Source: Anthopleura xanthogrammica
Lineage: Eukaryota > Cnidaria > Anthozoa > Actiniaria > Actiniidae
DNA: 64,000 nucleotides
Assembly (NCBI GenBank): GCA_964019055.1
Contig: CAXHSA010000008.1
Span: 1 to 64,000, forward strand
Direction: 5' to 3'
This document shows positions 10,860 through 23,353 of this stretch, piece after piece (the stretch's first letter is position 1; every line of letters starts with the position of its first letter). The notes below the pieces were generated by a model that made no database searches, had not been told where the DNA came from, and saw only the letters and a program-made list of their open reading frames with translations. Both the position numbers and the translations under genes were made by a program.

Positions 10860-13800
10860 ACACCACGTTTTCACTGCTAAACGCAAGTTTTGGACGACAA
10901 AAGCACATTTTAGGTGTCCAAAACACTGTTTTGCTGGAAAAAAAAGCTTTTTAGCCCAAAAAACTGAAAAATGGCCATTTTGGCTCTCAAAACCAGGTTT
11001 TTCGCTGACGGCGTGACCTGTTTGCTGAAACCCCCACTTTTTGCTCATGAAAATACCTCTTGAGATAAAAACACGACTTTTTGGCGAAAAAAAATGGGGT
11101 TTTGGCTGAGTAAAGGTGCTTTTTGGTCAAAAAAACTGTTTTTTGCTGACAAAATTGGAAATTTGCTGAGAATTTTCTTTTGCTCAAAACACCACGTTTT
11201 CACTGCTAAACGCAAGTTTTGGACGACAAAAGCACATTTTAGGTGTCCAAAACACTGTTTTGCTGGAAAAAAAACCTTTTTAGCCCAAAAAACTGAAAAA
11301 TGGCCATTTTGGCTCTCAAAACCAGGTTTTTCGCTGACGGCGTGACCTGTTTGCTGAAACCCCCACTTTTTGCTCATGAAAATACCTCTTGAGATAAAAA
11401 CACGACTTTTTGGCGAAAAAAAATGGGGTTTTGGCTGAGTAAAGGTGCTTTTTGGTCAAAAAAACTGTTTTTTGCTGACAAAATTGGAAATTTGCTGAGA
11501 ATTTTCTTTTGCTCAAAACACCACGTTTTCACTGCTAAACGCAAGTTTTGGACGACAAAAGCACATTTTAGGTGTCCAAAACACTGTTTTGCTGGAAAAA
11601 AAAGCTTTTTAGCCCAAAAAACTGAAAAATGGCCATTTTGGCTCTCAAAACCAGGTTTTTCGCTGACGGCGTGACCTGTTTGCTGAAACCCCCACTTTTT
11701 GCTCATGAAAATACCTCTTGAGATAAAAACACGACTTTTTGGCGAAAAAAAATGGGGTTTTGGCTGAGTAAAGGTGCTTTTTGGTCAAAAAAACTGTTTT
11801 TTGCTGACAAAATTGGAAATTTGCTGAGAATTTTCTTTTGCTCAAAACACCACGTTTTCACTGCTAAACGCAAGTTTTGGACGACAAAAGCACATTTTAG
11901 GTGTCCAAAACACTGTTTTGCTGGAAAAAAAAGCTTTTTAGCCCAAAAAACTGAAAAATGGCCATTTTGGCTCTCAAAACCAGGTTTTTCGCTGACGGCG
12001 TGACCTGTTTGCTGAAACCCCCACTTTTTGCTCATGAAAATACCTCTTGAGATAAAAACACGACTTTTTGGCGAAAAAAAATGGGGTTTTGGCTGAGTAA
12101 AGGTGCTTTTTGGTCAAAAAAACTGTTTTTTGCTGACAAAATTGGAAATTTGCTGAGAATTTTCTTTTGCTCAAAACACCACGTTTTCACTGCTAAACGC
12201 AAGTTTTGGACGACAAAAGCACATTTTAGGTGTCCAAAACACTGTTTTGCTGGAAAAAAAAGCTTTTTAGCCCAAAAAACTGAAAAATGGCCATTTTGGC
12301 TCTCAAAACCAGGTTTTTCGCTGACGGCGTGACCTGTTTGCTGAAACCCCCACTTTTTGCTCATGAAAATACCTCTTGAGATAAAAACACGACTTTTTGG
12401 CGAAAAAAAATGGGGTTTTGGCTGAGTAAAGGTGCTTTTTGGTCAAAAAAACTGTTTTTTGCTGACAAAATTGGAAATTTGCTGAGAATTTTCTTTTGCT
12501 CAAAACACCACGTTTTCACTGCTAAACGCAAGTTTTGGACGACAAAAGCACATTTTAGGTGTCCAAAACACTGTTTTGCTGGAAAAAAAAGCTTTTTAGC
12601 CCAAAAAACTGAAAAATGGCCATTTTGGCTCTCAAAACCAGGTTTTTCGCTGACGGCGTGACCTGTTTGCTGAAACCCCCACTTTTTGCTCATGAAAATA
12701 CCTCTTGAGATAAAAACACGACTTTTTGGCGAAAAAAAATGGGGTTTTGGCTGAGTAAAGGTGCTTTTTGGTCAAAAAAACTGTTTTTTGCTGACAAAAT
12801 TGGAAATTTGCTGAGAATTTTCTTTTGCTCAAAACACCACGTTTTCACTGCTAAACGCAAGTTTTGGACGACAAAATCACATTTTAGGTGTCCAAAACAC
12901 TGTTTTGCTGGAAAAAAAAGCTTTTTAGCCCAAAAAACTGAAAAATGGCCATTTTGGCTCTCAAAACCAGGTTTTTCGCTGACGGCGTGACCTGTTTGCT
13001 GAAACCCCCACTTTTTGCTCATGAAAATACCTCTTGAGATAAAAACACGACTTTTTGGCGAAAAAAAATGGGGGTTTTGGCTGAGTAAAGGTGCTTTTTG
13101 GTCAAAAAAACTGTTTTTTGCTGACAAAATTGGAAATTTGCTGAGAATTTTCTTTTGCTCAAAACACCACGTTTTCACTGCTAAACGCAAGTTTTGGACG
13201 ACAAAAGCACATTTTAGGTGTCCAAAACACTGTTTTGCTGGAAAAAAAAGCTTTTTAGCCCAAAAAACTGAAAAATGGCCATTTTGGCTCTCAAAACCAG
13301 GTTTTTCGCTGACGGCGTGACCTGTTTGCTGAAACCCCCACTTTTTGCTCATGAAAATACCTCTTGAGATAAAAACACGACTTTTTGGCGAAAAAAAATG
13401 GGGTTTTGGCTGAGTAAAGGTGCTTTTTGGTCAAAAAAACTGTTTTTTGCTGACAAAATTGGAAATTTGCTGAGAATTTTCTTTTGCTCAAAACACCACG
13501 TTTTCACTGCTAAACGCAAGTTTTGGACGACAAAAGCACATTTTAGGTGTCCAAAACACTGTTTTGCTGGAAAAAAAAGCTTTTTAGCCCAAAAAACTGA
13601 AAAATGGCCATTTTGGCTCTCAAAACCAGGTTTTTCGCTGACGGCGTGACCTGTTTGCTGAAACCCCCACTTTTTGCTCATGAAAATACCTCTTGAGATA
13701 AAAACACGACTTTTTGGCGAAAAAAAATGGGGTTTTGGCTGAGTAAAGGTGCTTTTTGGTCAAAAAAACTGTTTTTTGCTGACAAAATTGGAAATTTGCT

Positions 13801-14808
13801 GAGAATTTTCTTTTGCTCAAAACACCACGTTTTCACTGCTAAACGCAAGTTTTGGACGACAAAAGCACATTTTAGGTGTCCAAAACACTGTTTTGCTGGA
13901 AAAAAAAGCTTTTTAGCCCAAAAAACTGAAAAATGGCCATTTTGGCTCTCAAAACCAGGTTTTTCGCTGACGGCGTGACCTGTTTGCTGAAACCCCCACT
14001 TTTTGCTCATGAAAATACCTCTTGAGATAAAAACACGACTTTTTGGCGAAAAAAAATGGGGTTTTGGCTGAGTAAAGGTGCTTTTTGGTCAAAAAAACTG
14101 TTTTTTGCTGACAAAATTGGAAATTTGCTGAGAATTTTCTTTTGCTCAAAACACCACGTTTTCACTGCTAAACGCAAGTTTTGGACGACAAAAGCACATT
14201 TTAGGTGTCCAAAACACTGTTTTGCTGGAAAAAAAAGCTTTTTAGCCCAAAAAACTGAAAAATGGCCATTTTGGCTCTCAAAACCAGGTTTTTCGCTGAC
14301 GGCGTGACCTGTTTGCTGAAACCCCCACTTTTTGCTCATGAAAATACCTCTTGAGATAAAAACACGACTTTTTGGCGAAAAAAAATGGGGTTTTGGCTGA
14401 GTAAAGGTGCTTTTTGGTCAAAAAAACTGTTTTTTGCTGACAAAATTGGAAATTTGCTGAGAATTTTCTTTTGCTCAAAACACCACGTTTTCACTGCTAA
14501 ACGCAAGTTTTGGACGACAAAAGCACATTTTAGGTGTCCAAAACACTGTTTTGCTGGAAAAAAAAGCTTTTTAGCCCAAAAAACTGAAAAATGGCCATTT
14601 TGGCTCTCAAAACCAGGTTTTTCGCTGACGGCGTGACCTGTTTGCTGAAACCCCCACTTTTTGCTCATGAAAATACCTCTTGAGATAAAAACACGACTTT
14701 TTGGCGAAAAAAAATGGGGTTTTGGCTGAGTAAAGGTGCTTTTTGGTCAAAAAAACTGTTTTTTGCTGACAAAATTGGAAATTTGCTGAGAATTTTCTTT
14801 TGCTCAAA

Positions 14809-16782
14809 ACACCACGTTTTCACTGCTAAACGCAAGTTTTGGACGACAAAAGCACATTTTAGGTGTCCAAAACACTGTTTTGCTGGAAAAAAAAGCTTTT
14901 TAGCCCAAAAAACTGAAAAATGGCCATTTTGGCTCTCAAAACCAGGTTTTTCGCTGACGGCGTGACCTGTTTGCTGAAACCCCCACTTTTTGCTCATGAA
15001 AATACCTCTTGAGATAAAAACACGAGTTTTTGGCGAAAAAAAATGGGGTTTTGGCTGAGTAAAGGTGCTTTTTGGTCAAAAAAACTGTTTTTTGCTGACA
15101 AAATTGGAAATTTGCTGAGAATTTTCTTTTGCTCAAAACACCACGTTTTCACTGCTAAACGCAAGTTTTGGACGACAAAAGCACATTTTAGGTGTCCAAA
15201 ACACTGTTTTGCTGGAAAAAAAAGCTTTTTAGCCCAAAAAACTGAAAAATGGCCATTTTGGCTCTCAAAACCAGGTTTTTCGCTGACGGCGTGACCTGTT
15301 TGCTGAAACCCCCACTTTTTGCTCATGAAAATACCTCTTGAGATAAAAACACGAGTTTTTGGCGAAAAAAAATGGGGTTTTGGCTGAGTAAAGGTGCTTT
15401 TTGGTCAAAAAAACTGTTTTTTGCTGACAAAATTGGAAATTTGCTGAGAATTTTCTTTTGCTCAAAACACCACGTTTTCACTGCTAAACGCAAGTTTTGG
15501 ACGACAAAAGCACATTTTAGGTGTCCAAAACACTGTTTTGCTGGAAAAAAAAGCTTTTTAGCCCAAAAAACTGAAAAATGGCCATTTTGGCTCTCAAAAC
15601 CAGGTTTTTCGCTGACGGCGTGACCTGTTTGCTGAAACCCCCACTTTTTGCTCATGAAAATACCTCTTGAGATAAAAACACGACTTTTTGGCGAAAAAAA
15701 ATGGGGTTTTGGCTGAGTAAAGGTGCTTTTTGGTCAAAAAAACTGTTTTTTGCTGACAAAATTGGAAATTTGCTGAGAATTTTCTTTTGCTCAAAACACC
15801 ACGTTTTCACTGCTAAACGCAAGTTTTGGACGACAAAAGCACATTTTAGGTGTCCAAAACACTGTTTTGCTGGAAAAAAAAGCTTTTTAGCCCAAAAAAC
15901 TGAAAAATGGCCATTTTGGCTCTCAAAACCAGGTTTTTCGCTGACGGCGTGACCTGTTTGCTGAAACCCCCACTTTTTGCTCATGAAAATACCTCTTGAG
16001 ATAAAAACACGAGTTTTTGGCGAAAAAAAATGGGGTTTTGGCTGAGTAAAGGTGCTTTTTGGTCAAAAAAACTGTTTTTTGCTGACAAAATTGGAAATTT
16101 GCTGAGAATTTTCTTTTGCTCAAAACACCACGTTTTCACTGCTAAACGCAAGTTTTGGACGACAAAAGCACATTTTAGGTGTCCAAAACACTGTTTTGCT
16201 GGAAAAAAAAGCTTTTTAGCCCAAAAAACTGAAAAATGGCCATTTTGGCTCTCAAAACCAGGTTTTTCGCTGACGGCGTGACCTGTTTGCTGAAACCCCC
16301 ACTTTTTGCTCATGAAAATACCTCTTGAGATAAAAACACGAGTTTTTGGCGAAAAAAAATGGGGTTTTGGCTGAGTAAAGGTGCTTTTTGGTCAAAAAAA
16401 CTGTTTTTTGCTGACAAAATTGGAAATTTGCTGAGAATTTTCTTTTGCTCAAAACACCACGTTTTCACTGCTAAACGCAAGTTTTGGACGACAAAAGCAC
16501 ATTTTAGGTGTCCAAAACACTGTTTTGCTGGAAAAAAAAGCTTTTTAGCCCAAAAAACTGAAAAATGGCCATTTTGGCTCTCAAAACCAGGTTTTTCGCT
16601 GACGGCGTGACCTGTTTGCTGAAACCCCCACTTTTTGCTCATGAAAATACCTCTTGAGATAAAAACACGAGTTTTTGGCGAAAAAAAATGGGGTTTTGGC
16701 TGAGTAAAGGTGCTTTTTGGTCAAAAAAACTGTTTTTTGCTGACAAAATTGGAAATTTGCTGAGAATTTTCTTTTGCTCAAA
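14809..16782. repeat. Subfamily A tract with C218G in five of six monomers next to the A/B boundary
   Basis: C-to-G at monomer 218 occurs at 15026, 15355, 16013, 16342 and 16671; the monomer starting at 15467 keeps C. The variant is absent from earlier A copies and appears once more, in subfamily B, at 50233. Its restriction to the last six A copies beside the boundary fits local amplification after the variant arose. Confidence 0.85.
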
Positions 16783-17100
16783 ACACCACGTTTTCACTGC
16801 TAAACGCAAGTTTTGGACGACAAAAGCACATTTTAGGTGTCCAAAACACTGTTTTGCTGGAAAAAAAAGCTTTTTAGCCCAAAAAACTGAAAAATGGCCA
16901 TTTTGGCTCTCAAAACCAGGTTTTTCGCTGACGGCGTGACCTGTTTGCTGAAACGCCCACTTTTTGCTCATGAGAGATAAAAACACGACTTTTTGGCGAA
17001 AAAAAATGGGGTTTTGGCTGAGTAAAGGTGCTTTTTGGTCCAAAAAACTGTTTTTTGCTGAGAAAATTTGAAATTTGCTGAGAATTTTCTTTTGCTCAAA
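16783..17100. repeat. Chimeric A/B boundary monomer, 318 bp, with 11-bp deletion
   Basis: Left part is A-type (C at monomer 39, T at 164); right part is B-type (C at 270, G at 291, T at 298). The switch therefore lies between about 16946 and 17041. Inside that interval monomer positions 192-202 are deleted after window position 16973. The copy also has C-to-G at 16955 (monomer 173). All other complete monomers are purely A or purely B at the five positions, so this is the only recombinant of this kind. It records a single junction between two arrays, by unequal crossing-over or end joining. I see no clear microhomology at the deletion ends. Confidence 0.92.
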
Positions 17101-17429
17101 ACACCACGTTTTCACTGCTAAACGCAAGTTTTGGACGAGAAAAGCACATTTTAGGTGTCCAAAACACTGTTTTGCTGGAAAAAAAAGCTTTTTAGCCCAA
17201 AAAACTGAAAAATGGCCATTTTGGCTCTCAAAACCAGGTTTTTCGCTGACGGCGTGACCTGTTGGCTGAAACCCCCACTTTTTGCTCATGAAAATACCTC
17301 TTGAGATAAAAACACGACTTTTTGGCGAAAAAAAATGGGGTTTTGGCTGAGTAAAGGTGCTTTTTGGTCCAAAAAACTGTTTTTTGCTGAGAAAATTTGA
17401 AATTTGCTGAGAATTTTCTTTTGCTCAAA
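17101..17429. repeat. Reference monomer, subfamily B with A at position 20 (B-A20)
   Basis: First complete B monomer after the chimeric copy. It differs from the A reference only at the five diagnostic positions. A at monomer 20 keeps a minus-strand frame of 110 codons open, a by-product rather than evidence of coding. A270C raises the likeness of internal segment 13 to segment 5. Confidence 0.9.
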
Positions 17430-20400
17430 ACACCACGTTTTCACTGCTCAACGCAAGTTTTGGACGAGAAAAGCACATTTTAGGTGTCCAAAACACTGTT
17501 TTGCTGGAAAAAAAAGCTTTTTAGCCCAAAAAACTGAAAAATGGCCATTTTGGCTCTCAAAACCAGGTTTTTCGCTGACGGCGTGACCTGTTGGCTGAAA
17601 CCCCCACTTTTTGCTCATGAAAATACCTCTTGAGATAAAAACACGACTTTTTGGCGAAAAAAAATGAGGTTTTGGCTGAGTAAAGGTGCTTTTTGGTCCA
17701 AAAAACTGTTTTTTGCTGAGAAAATTTGAAATTTGCTGAGAATTTTCTTTTGCTCAAAACACCACGTTTTCACTGCTCAACGCAAGTTTTGGACGAGAAA
17801 AGCACATTTTAGGTGTCCAAAACACTGTTTTGCTGGAAAAAAAAGCTTTTTAGCCCAAAAAACTGAAAAATGGCCATTTTGGCTCTCAAAACCAGGTTTT
17901 TCGCTGACGGCGTGACCTGTTGGCTGAAACCCCCACTTTTTGCTCATGAAAATACCTCTTGAGATAAAAACACGACTTTTTGGCGAAAAAAAATGGGGTT
18001 TTGGCTGAGTAAAGGTGCTTTTTGGTCCAAAAAACTGTTTTTTGCTGAGAAAATTTGAAATTTGCTGAGAATTTTCTTTTGCTCAAAACACCACGTTTTC
18101 ACTGCTAAACGCAAGTTTTGGACGAGAAAAGCACATTTTAGGTGTCCAAAACACTGTTTTGCTGGAAAAAAAAGCTTTTTAGCCCAAAAAACTGAAAAAT
18201 GGCCATTTTGGCTCTCAAAACCAGGTTTTTCGCTGACGGCGTGACCTGTTGGCTGAAACCCCCACTTTTTGCTCATGAAAATACCTCTTGAGATAAAAAC
18301 ACGACTTTTTGGCGAAAAAAAATGAGGTTTTGGCTGAGTAAAGGTGCTTTTTGGTCCAAAAAACTGTTTTTTGCTGAGAAAATTTGAAATTTGCTGAGAA
18401 TTTTCTTTTGCTCAAAACACCACGTTTTCACTGCTCAACGCAAGTTTTGGACGAGAAAAGCACATTTTAGGTGTCCAAAACACTGTTTTGCTGGAAAAAA
18501 AAGCTTCTTAGCCCAAAAAACTGAAAAATGGCCATTTTGGCTCTCAAAACCAGGTTTTTCGCTGACGGCGTGACCTGTTGGCTGAAACCCCCACTTTTTG
18601 CTCATGAAAATACCTCTTGAGATAAAAACACGACTTTTTGGCGAAAAAAAATGGGGTTTTGGCTGAGTAAAGGTGCTTTTTGGTCCAAAAAACTGTTTTT
18701 TGCTGAGAAAATTTGAAATTTGCTGAGAATTTTCTTTTGCTCAAAACACCACGTTTTCACTGCTAAACGCAAGTTTTGGACGAGAAAAGCACATTTTAGG
18801 TGTCCAAAACACTGTTTTGCTGGAAAAAAAAGCTTTTTAGCCCAAAAAACTGAAAAATGGCCATTTTGGCTCTCAAAACCAGGTTTTTCGCTGACGGCGT
18901 GACCTGTTGGCTGAAACCCCCACTTTCTGCTCATGAAAATACCTCTTGAGATAAAAACACGACTTTTTGGCGAAAAAAAATGGGGTTTTGGCTGAGTAAA
19001 GGTGCTTTTTGGTCCAAAAAACTGTTTTTTGCTGAGAAAATTTGAAATTTGCTGAGAATTTTCTTTTGCTCAAAACACCACGTTTTCACTGCTCAACGCA
19101 AGTTTTGGACGAGAAAAGCACATTTTAGGTGTCCAAAACACTGTTTTGCTGGAAAAAAAAGCTTCTTAGCCCAAAAAACTGAAAAATGGCCATTTTGGCT
19201 CTCAAAACCAGGTTTTTCGCTGACGGCGTGACCTGTTGGCTGAAACCCCCACTTTTTGCTCATGAAAATACCTCTTGAGATAAAAACACGACTTTTTGGC
19301 GAAAAAAAATGGGGTTTTGGCTGAGTAAAGGTGCTTTTTGGTCCAAAAAACTGTTTTTTGCTGAGAAAATTTGAAATTTGCTGAGAATTTTCTTTTGCTC
19401 AAAACACCACGTTTTCACTGCTAAACGCAAGTTTTGGACGAGAAAAGCACATTTTAGGTGTCCAAAACACTGTTTTGCTGGAAAAAAAAGCTTTTTAGCC
19501 CAAAAAACTGAAAAATGGCCATTTTGGCTCTCAAAACCAGGTTTTTCGCTGACGGCGTGACCTGTTGGCTGAAACCCCCACTTTCTGCTCATGAAAATAC
19601 CTCTTGAGATAAAAACACGACTTTTTGGTGAAAAAAAATGGGGTTTTGGCTGAGTAAAGGTGCTTTTTGGTCCAAAAAACTGTTTTTTGCTGAGAAAATT
19701 TGAAATTTGCCGAGAATTTTCTTTTGCTCAAAACACCACGTTTTCACTGCTAAACGCAAGTTTTGGACGAGAAAAGCACATTTTAGGTGTCCAAAACACT
19801 GTTTTGCTGGAAAAAAAAGCTTTTTAGCCCAAAAAACTGAAAAATGGCCATTTTGGCTCTCAAAACCAGGTTTTTCGCTGACGGCGTGACCTGTTGGCTG
19901 AAACCCCCACTTTTTGCTCATGAAAATACCTTTGAGATAAAAACACGACTTTTTGGCGAAAAAAAATGGGGTTTTGGCTGAGTAAAGGTGCTTTTTGGTC
20001 CAAAAAACTGTTTTTTGCTGAGAAAATTTGAAATTTGCTGAGAATTTTCTTTTGCTCAAAACACCACGTTTTCACTGCTAAACGCAAGTTTTGGACGAGA
20101 AAAGCACATTTTAGGTGTCCAAAACACTGTTTTGCTGGAAAAAAAAGCTTTTTAGCCCAAAAAACTGAAAAATGGCCATTTTGGCTCTCAAAACAAGGTT
20201 TTTCGCTGACGGCGTGACCTGTTGGCTGAAACCCCCACTTTTTGCTCATGAAAATACCTCTTGAGATAAAAACACGACTTTTTGGCGAAAAAAAATGGGG
20301 TTTTGGCTGAGTAAAGGTGCTTTTTGGTCCAAAAAACTGTTTTTTGCTGAGAAAATTTGAAATTTGCTGAGAATTTTCTTTTGCTCAAAACACCACGTTT

Positions 20401-23353
20401 TCACTGCTAAACGCAAGTTTTGGACGAGAAAAGCACATTTTAGGTGTCCAAAACACTGTTTTGCTGGAAAAAAAAGCTTTTTAGCCCAAAAAACTGAAAA
20501 ATGGCCATTTTGGCTCTCAAAACCAGGTTTTTCGCTGACGGCGTGACCTGTTGGCTGAAACCCCCACTTTTTGCTCATGAAAATACCTCTTGAGATAAAA
20601 ACACGACTTTTTGGCGAAAAAAAATGGGGTTTTGGCTGAGTAAAGGTGCTTTTTGGTCCAAAAAACTGTTTTTTGCTGAGAAAATTTGAAATTTGCTGAG
20701 AATTTTCTTTTGCTCAAAACACCACGTTTTCACTGCTAAACGCAAGTTTTGGACGAGAAAAGCACATTTTAGGTGTCCAAAACACTGTTTTGCTGGAAAA
20801 AAAAGCTTTTTAGCCCAAAAAACTGAAAAATGGCCATTTTGGCTCTCAAAACCAGGTTTTTCGCTGACGGCGTGACCTGTTGGCTGAAACCCCCACTTTT
20901 TGCTCATGAAAATACCTCTTGAGATAAAAACACGACTTTTTGGCGAAAAAAAATGGGGTTTTGGCTGAGTAAAGGTGCTTTTTGGTCCAAAAAACTGTTT
21001 TTTGCTGAGAAAATTTGAAATTTGCTGAGAATTTTCTTTTGCTCAAAACACCACGTTTTCACTGCTAAACGCAAGTTTTGGACGAGAAAAGCACATTTTA
21101 GGTGTCCAAAACACTGTTTTGCTGGAAAAAAAAAGCTTTTTAGCCCAAAAAACTGAAAAATGGCCATTTTGGCTCTCAAAACCAGGTTTTTCGCTGACGG
21201 CGTGACCTGTTGGCTGAAACCCCCACTTTTTGCTCATGAAAATACCTCTTGAGATAAAAACACGACTTTTTGGCGAAAAAAAATGGGGTTTTGGCTGAGT
21301 AAAGGTGCTTTTTGGTCCAAAAAACTGTTTTTTGCTGAGAAAATTTGAAATTTGCTGAGAATTTTCTTTTGCTCAAAACACCACGTTTTCACTGCTCAAC
21401 GCAAGTTTTGGACGAGAAAAGCACATTTTAGGTGTCCAAAACACTGTTTTGCTGGAAAAAAAAGCTTTTTAGCCCAAAAAACTGAAAAATGGCCATTTTG
21501 GCTCTCAAAACCAGGTTTTTCGCTGACGGCGTGACCTGTTGGCTGAAACCCCCACTTTTTGCTCATGAAAATACCTCTTGAGATAAAAACACGACTTTTT
21601 GGCGAAAAAAAATGGGGTTTTGGCTGAGTAAAGGTGCTTTTTGGTCCAAAAAACTGTTTTTTGCTGAGAAAATTTGAAATTTGCTGAGAATTTTCTTTTG
21701 CTCAAAACACCACGTTTTCACTGCTAAACGCAAGTTTTGGACGAGAAAAGCACATTTTAGGTGTCCAAAACACTGTTTTGCTGGAAAAAAAAGCTTTTTA
21801 GCCCAAAAAACTGAAAAATGGCCATTTTGGCTCTCAAAACCAGGTTTTTCGCTGACGGCGTGACCTGTTGGCTGAAACCCCCACTTTTTGCTCATGAAAA
21901 TACCTCTTGAGATAAAAACACGACTTTTTGGCGAAAAAAAATGGGGTTTTGGCTGAGTAAAGGTGCTTTTTGGTCCAAAAAACTGTTTTTTGCTGAGAAA
22001 ATTTGAAATTTGCTGAGAATTTTCTTTTGCTCAAAACACCACGTTTTCACTGCTAAACGCAAGTTTTGGACGAGAAAAGCACATTTTAGGTGTCCAAAAC
22101 ACTGTTTTGCTGGAAAAAAAAGCTTTTTAGCCCAAAAAACTGAAAAATGGCCATTTTGGCTCTCAAAACCAGGTTTTTCGCTGACGGCGTGACCTGTTGG
22201 CTGAAACCCCCACTTTTTGCTCATGAAAATACCTCTTGAGATAAAAACACGACTTTTTGGCGAAAAAAAATGGGGTTTTGGCTGAGTAAAGGTGCTTTTT
22301 GGTCCAAAAAACTGTTTTTTGCTGAGAAAATTTGAAATTTGCTGAGAATTTTCTTTTGCTCAAAACACCACGTTTTCACTGCTAAACGCAAGTTTTGGAC
22401 GAGAAAAGCACATTTTAGGTGTCCAAAACACTGTTTTGCTGGAAAAAAAAGCTTTTTAGCCCAAAAAACTGAAAAATGGCCATTTTGGCTCTCAAAACCA
22501 GGTTTTTCGCTGACGGCGTGACCTGTTGGCTGAAACCCCCACTTTTTGCTCATGAAAATACCTCTTGAGATAAAAACACGACTTTTTGGCGAAAAAAAAT
22601 GGGGTTTTGGCTGAGTAAAGGTGCTTTTTGGTCCAAAAAACTGTTTTTTGCTGAGAAAATTTGAAATTTGCTGAGAATTTTCTTTTGCTCAAAACACCAC
22701 GTTTTCACTGCTCAACGCAAGTTTTGGACGAGAAAAGCACATTTTAGGTGTCCAAAACACTGTTTTGCTGGAAAAAAAAAGCTTTTTAGCCCAAAAAACT
22801 GAAAAATGGCCATTTTGGCTCTCAAAACCAGGTTTTTCGCTGACGGCGTGACCTGTTGGCTGAAACCCCCACTTTTTGCTCATGAAAATACCTCTTGAGA
22901 TAAAAACACGACTTTTTGGCGAAAAAAAATGGGGTTTTGGCTGAGTAAAGGTGCTTTTTGGTCCAAAAAACTGTTTTTTGCTGAGAAAATTTGAAATTTG
23001 CTGAGAATTTTCTTTTGCTCAAAACACCACGTTTTCACTGCTAAACGCAAGTTTTGGACGAGAAAAGCACATTTTAGGTGTCCAAAACACTGTTTTGCTG
23101 GAAAAAAAAAGCTTTTTAGCCCAAAAAACTGAAAAATGGCCATTTTGGCTCTCAAAACCAGGTTTTTCGCTGACGGCGTGACCTGTTGGCTGAAACCCCC
23201 ACTTTTTGCTCATGAAAATACCTCTTGAGATAAAAACACGACTTTTTGGCGAAAAAAAATGGGGTTTTGGCTGAGTAAAGGTGCTTTTTGGTCCAAAAAA
23301 CTGTTTTTTGCTGAGAAAATTTGAAATTTGCTGAGAATTTTCTTTTGCTCAAA

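Larger units (their letters stand above)
1..16782. repeat. Satellite subfamily A block, 51 monomers
   Basis: All copies carry the A-type alleles at the five diagnostic monomer positions: C39 (one copy has T, at 8262), T164, A270, C291 and G298. Monomer position 20 is always A here. Copies 1-22 are almost invariant 329-mers, apart from one 330-mer near 5829 and a G145A change at 1132 and 1790. Local variant tracts follow at 7240-8881, 9539-10859 and 14809-16782. Near-absence of variation over the first 7 kb suggests recent amplification or strong homogenisation; that reading is inference. The block continues beyond the left edge of the window. Confidence 0.96.

Noticed and set aside
16974..17041. 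Insertion site of a mobile element at the A/B boundary
   Set aside because: The boundary has only an 11-bp deletion. There is no inserted sequence, target-site duplication or inverted repeat.
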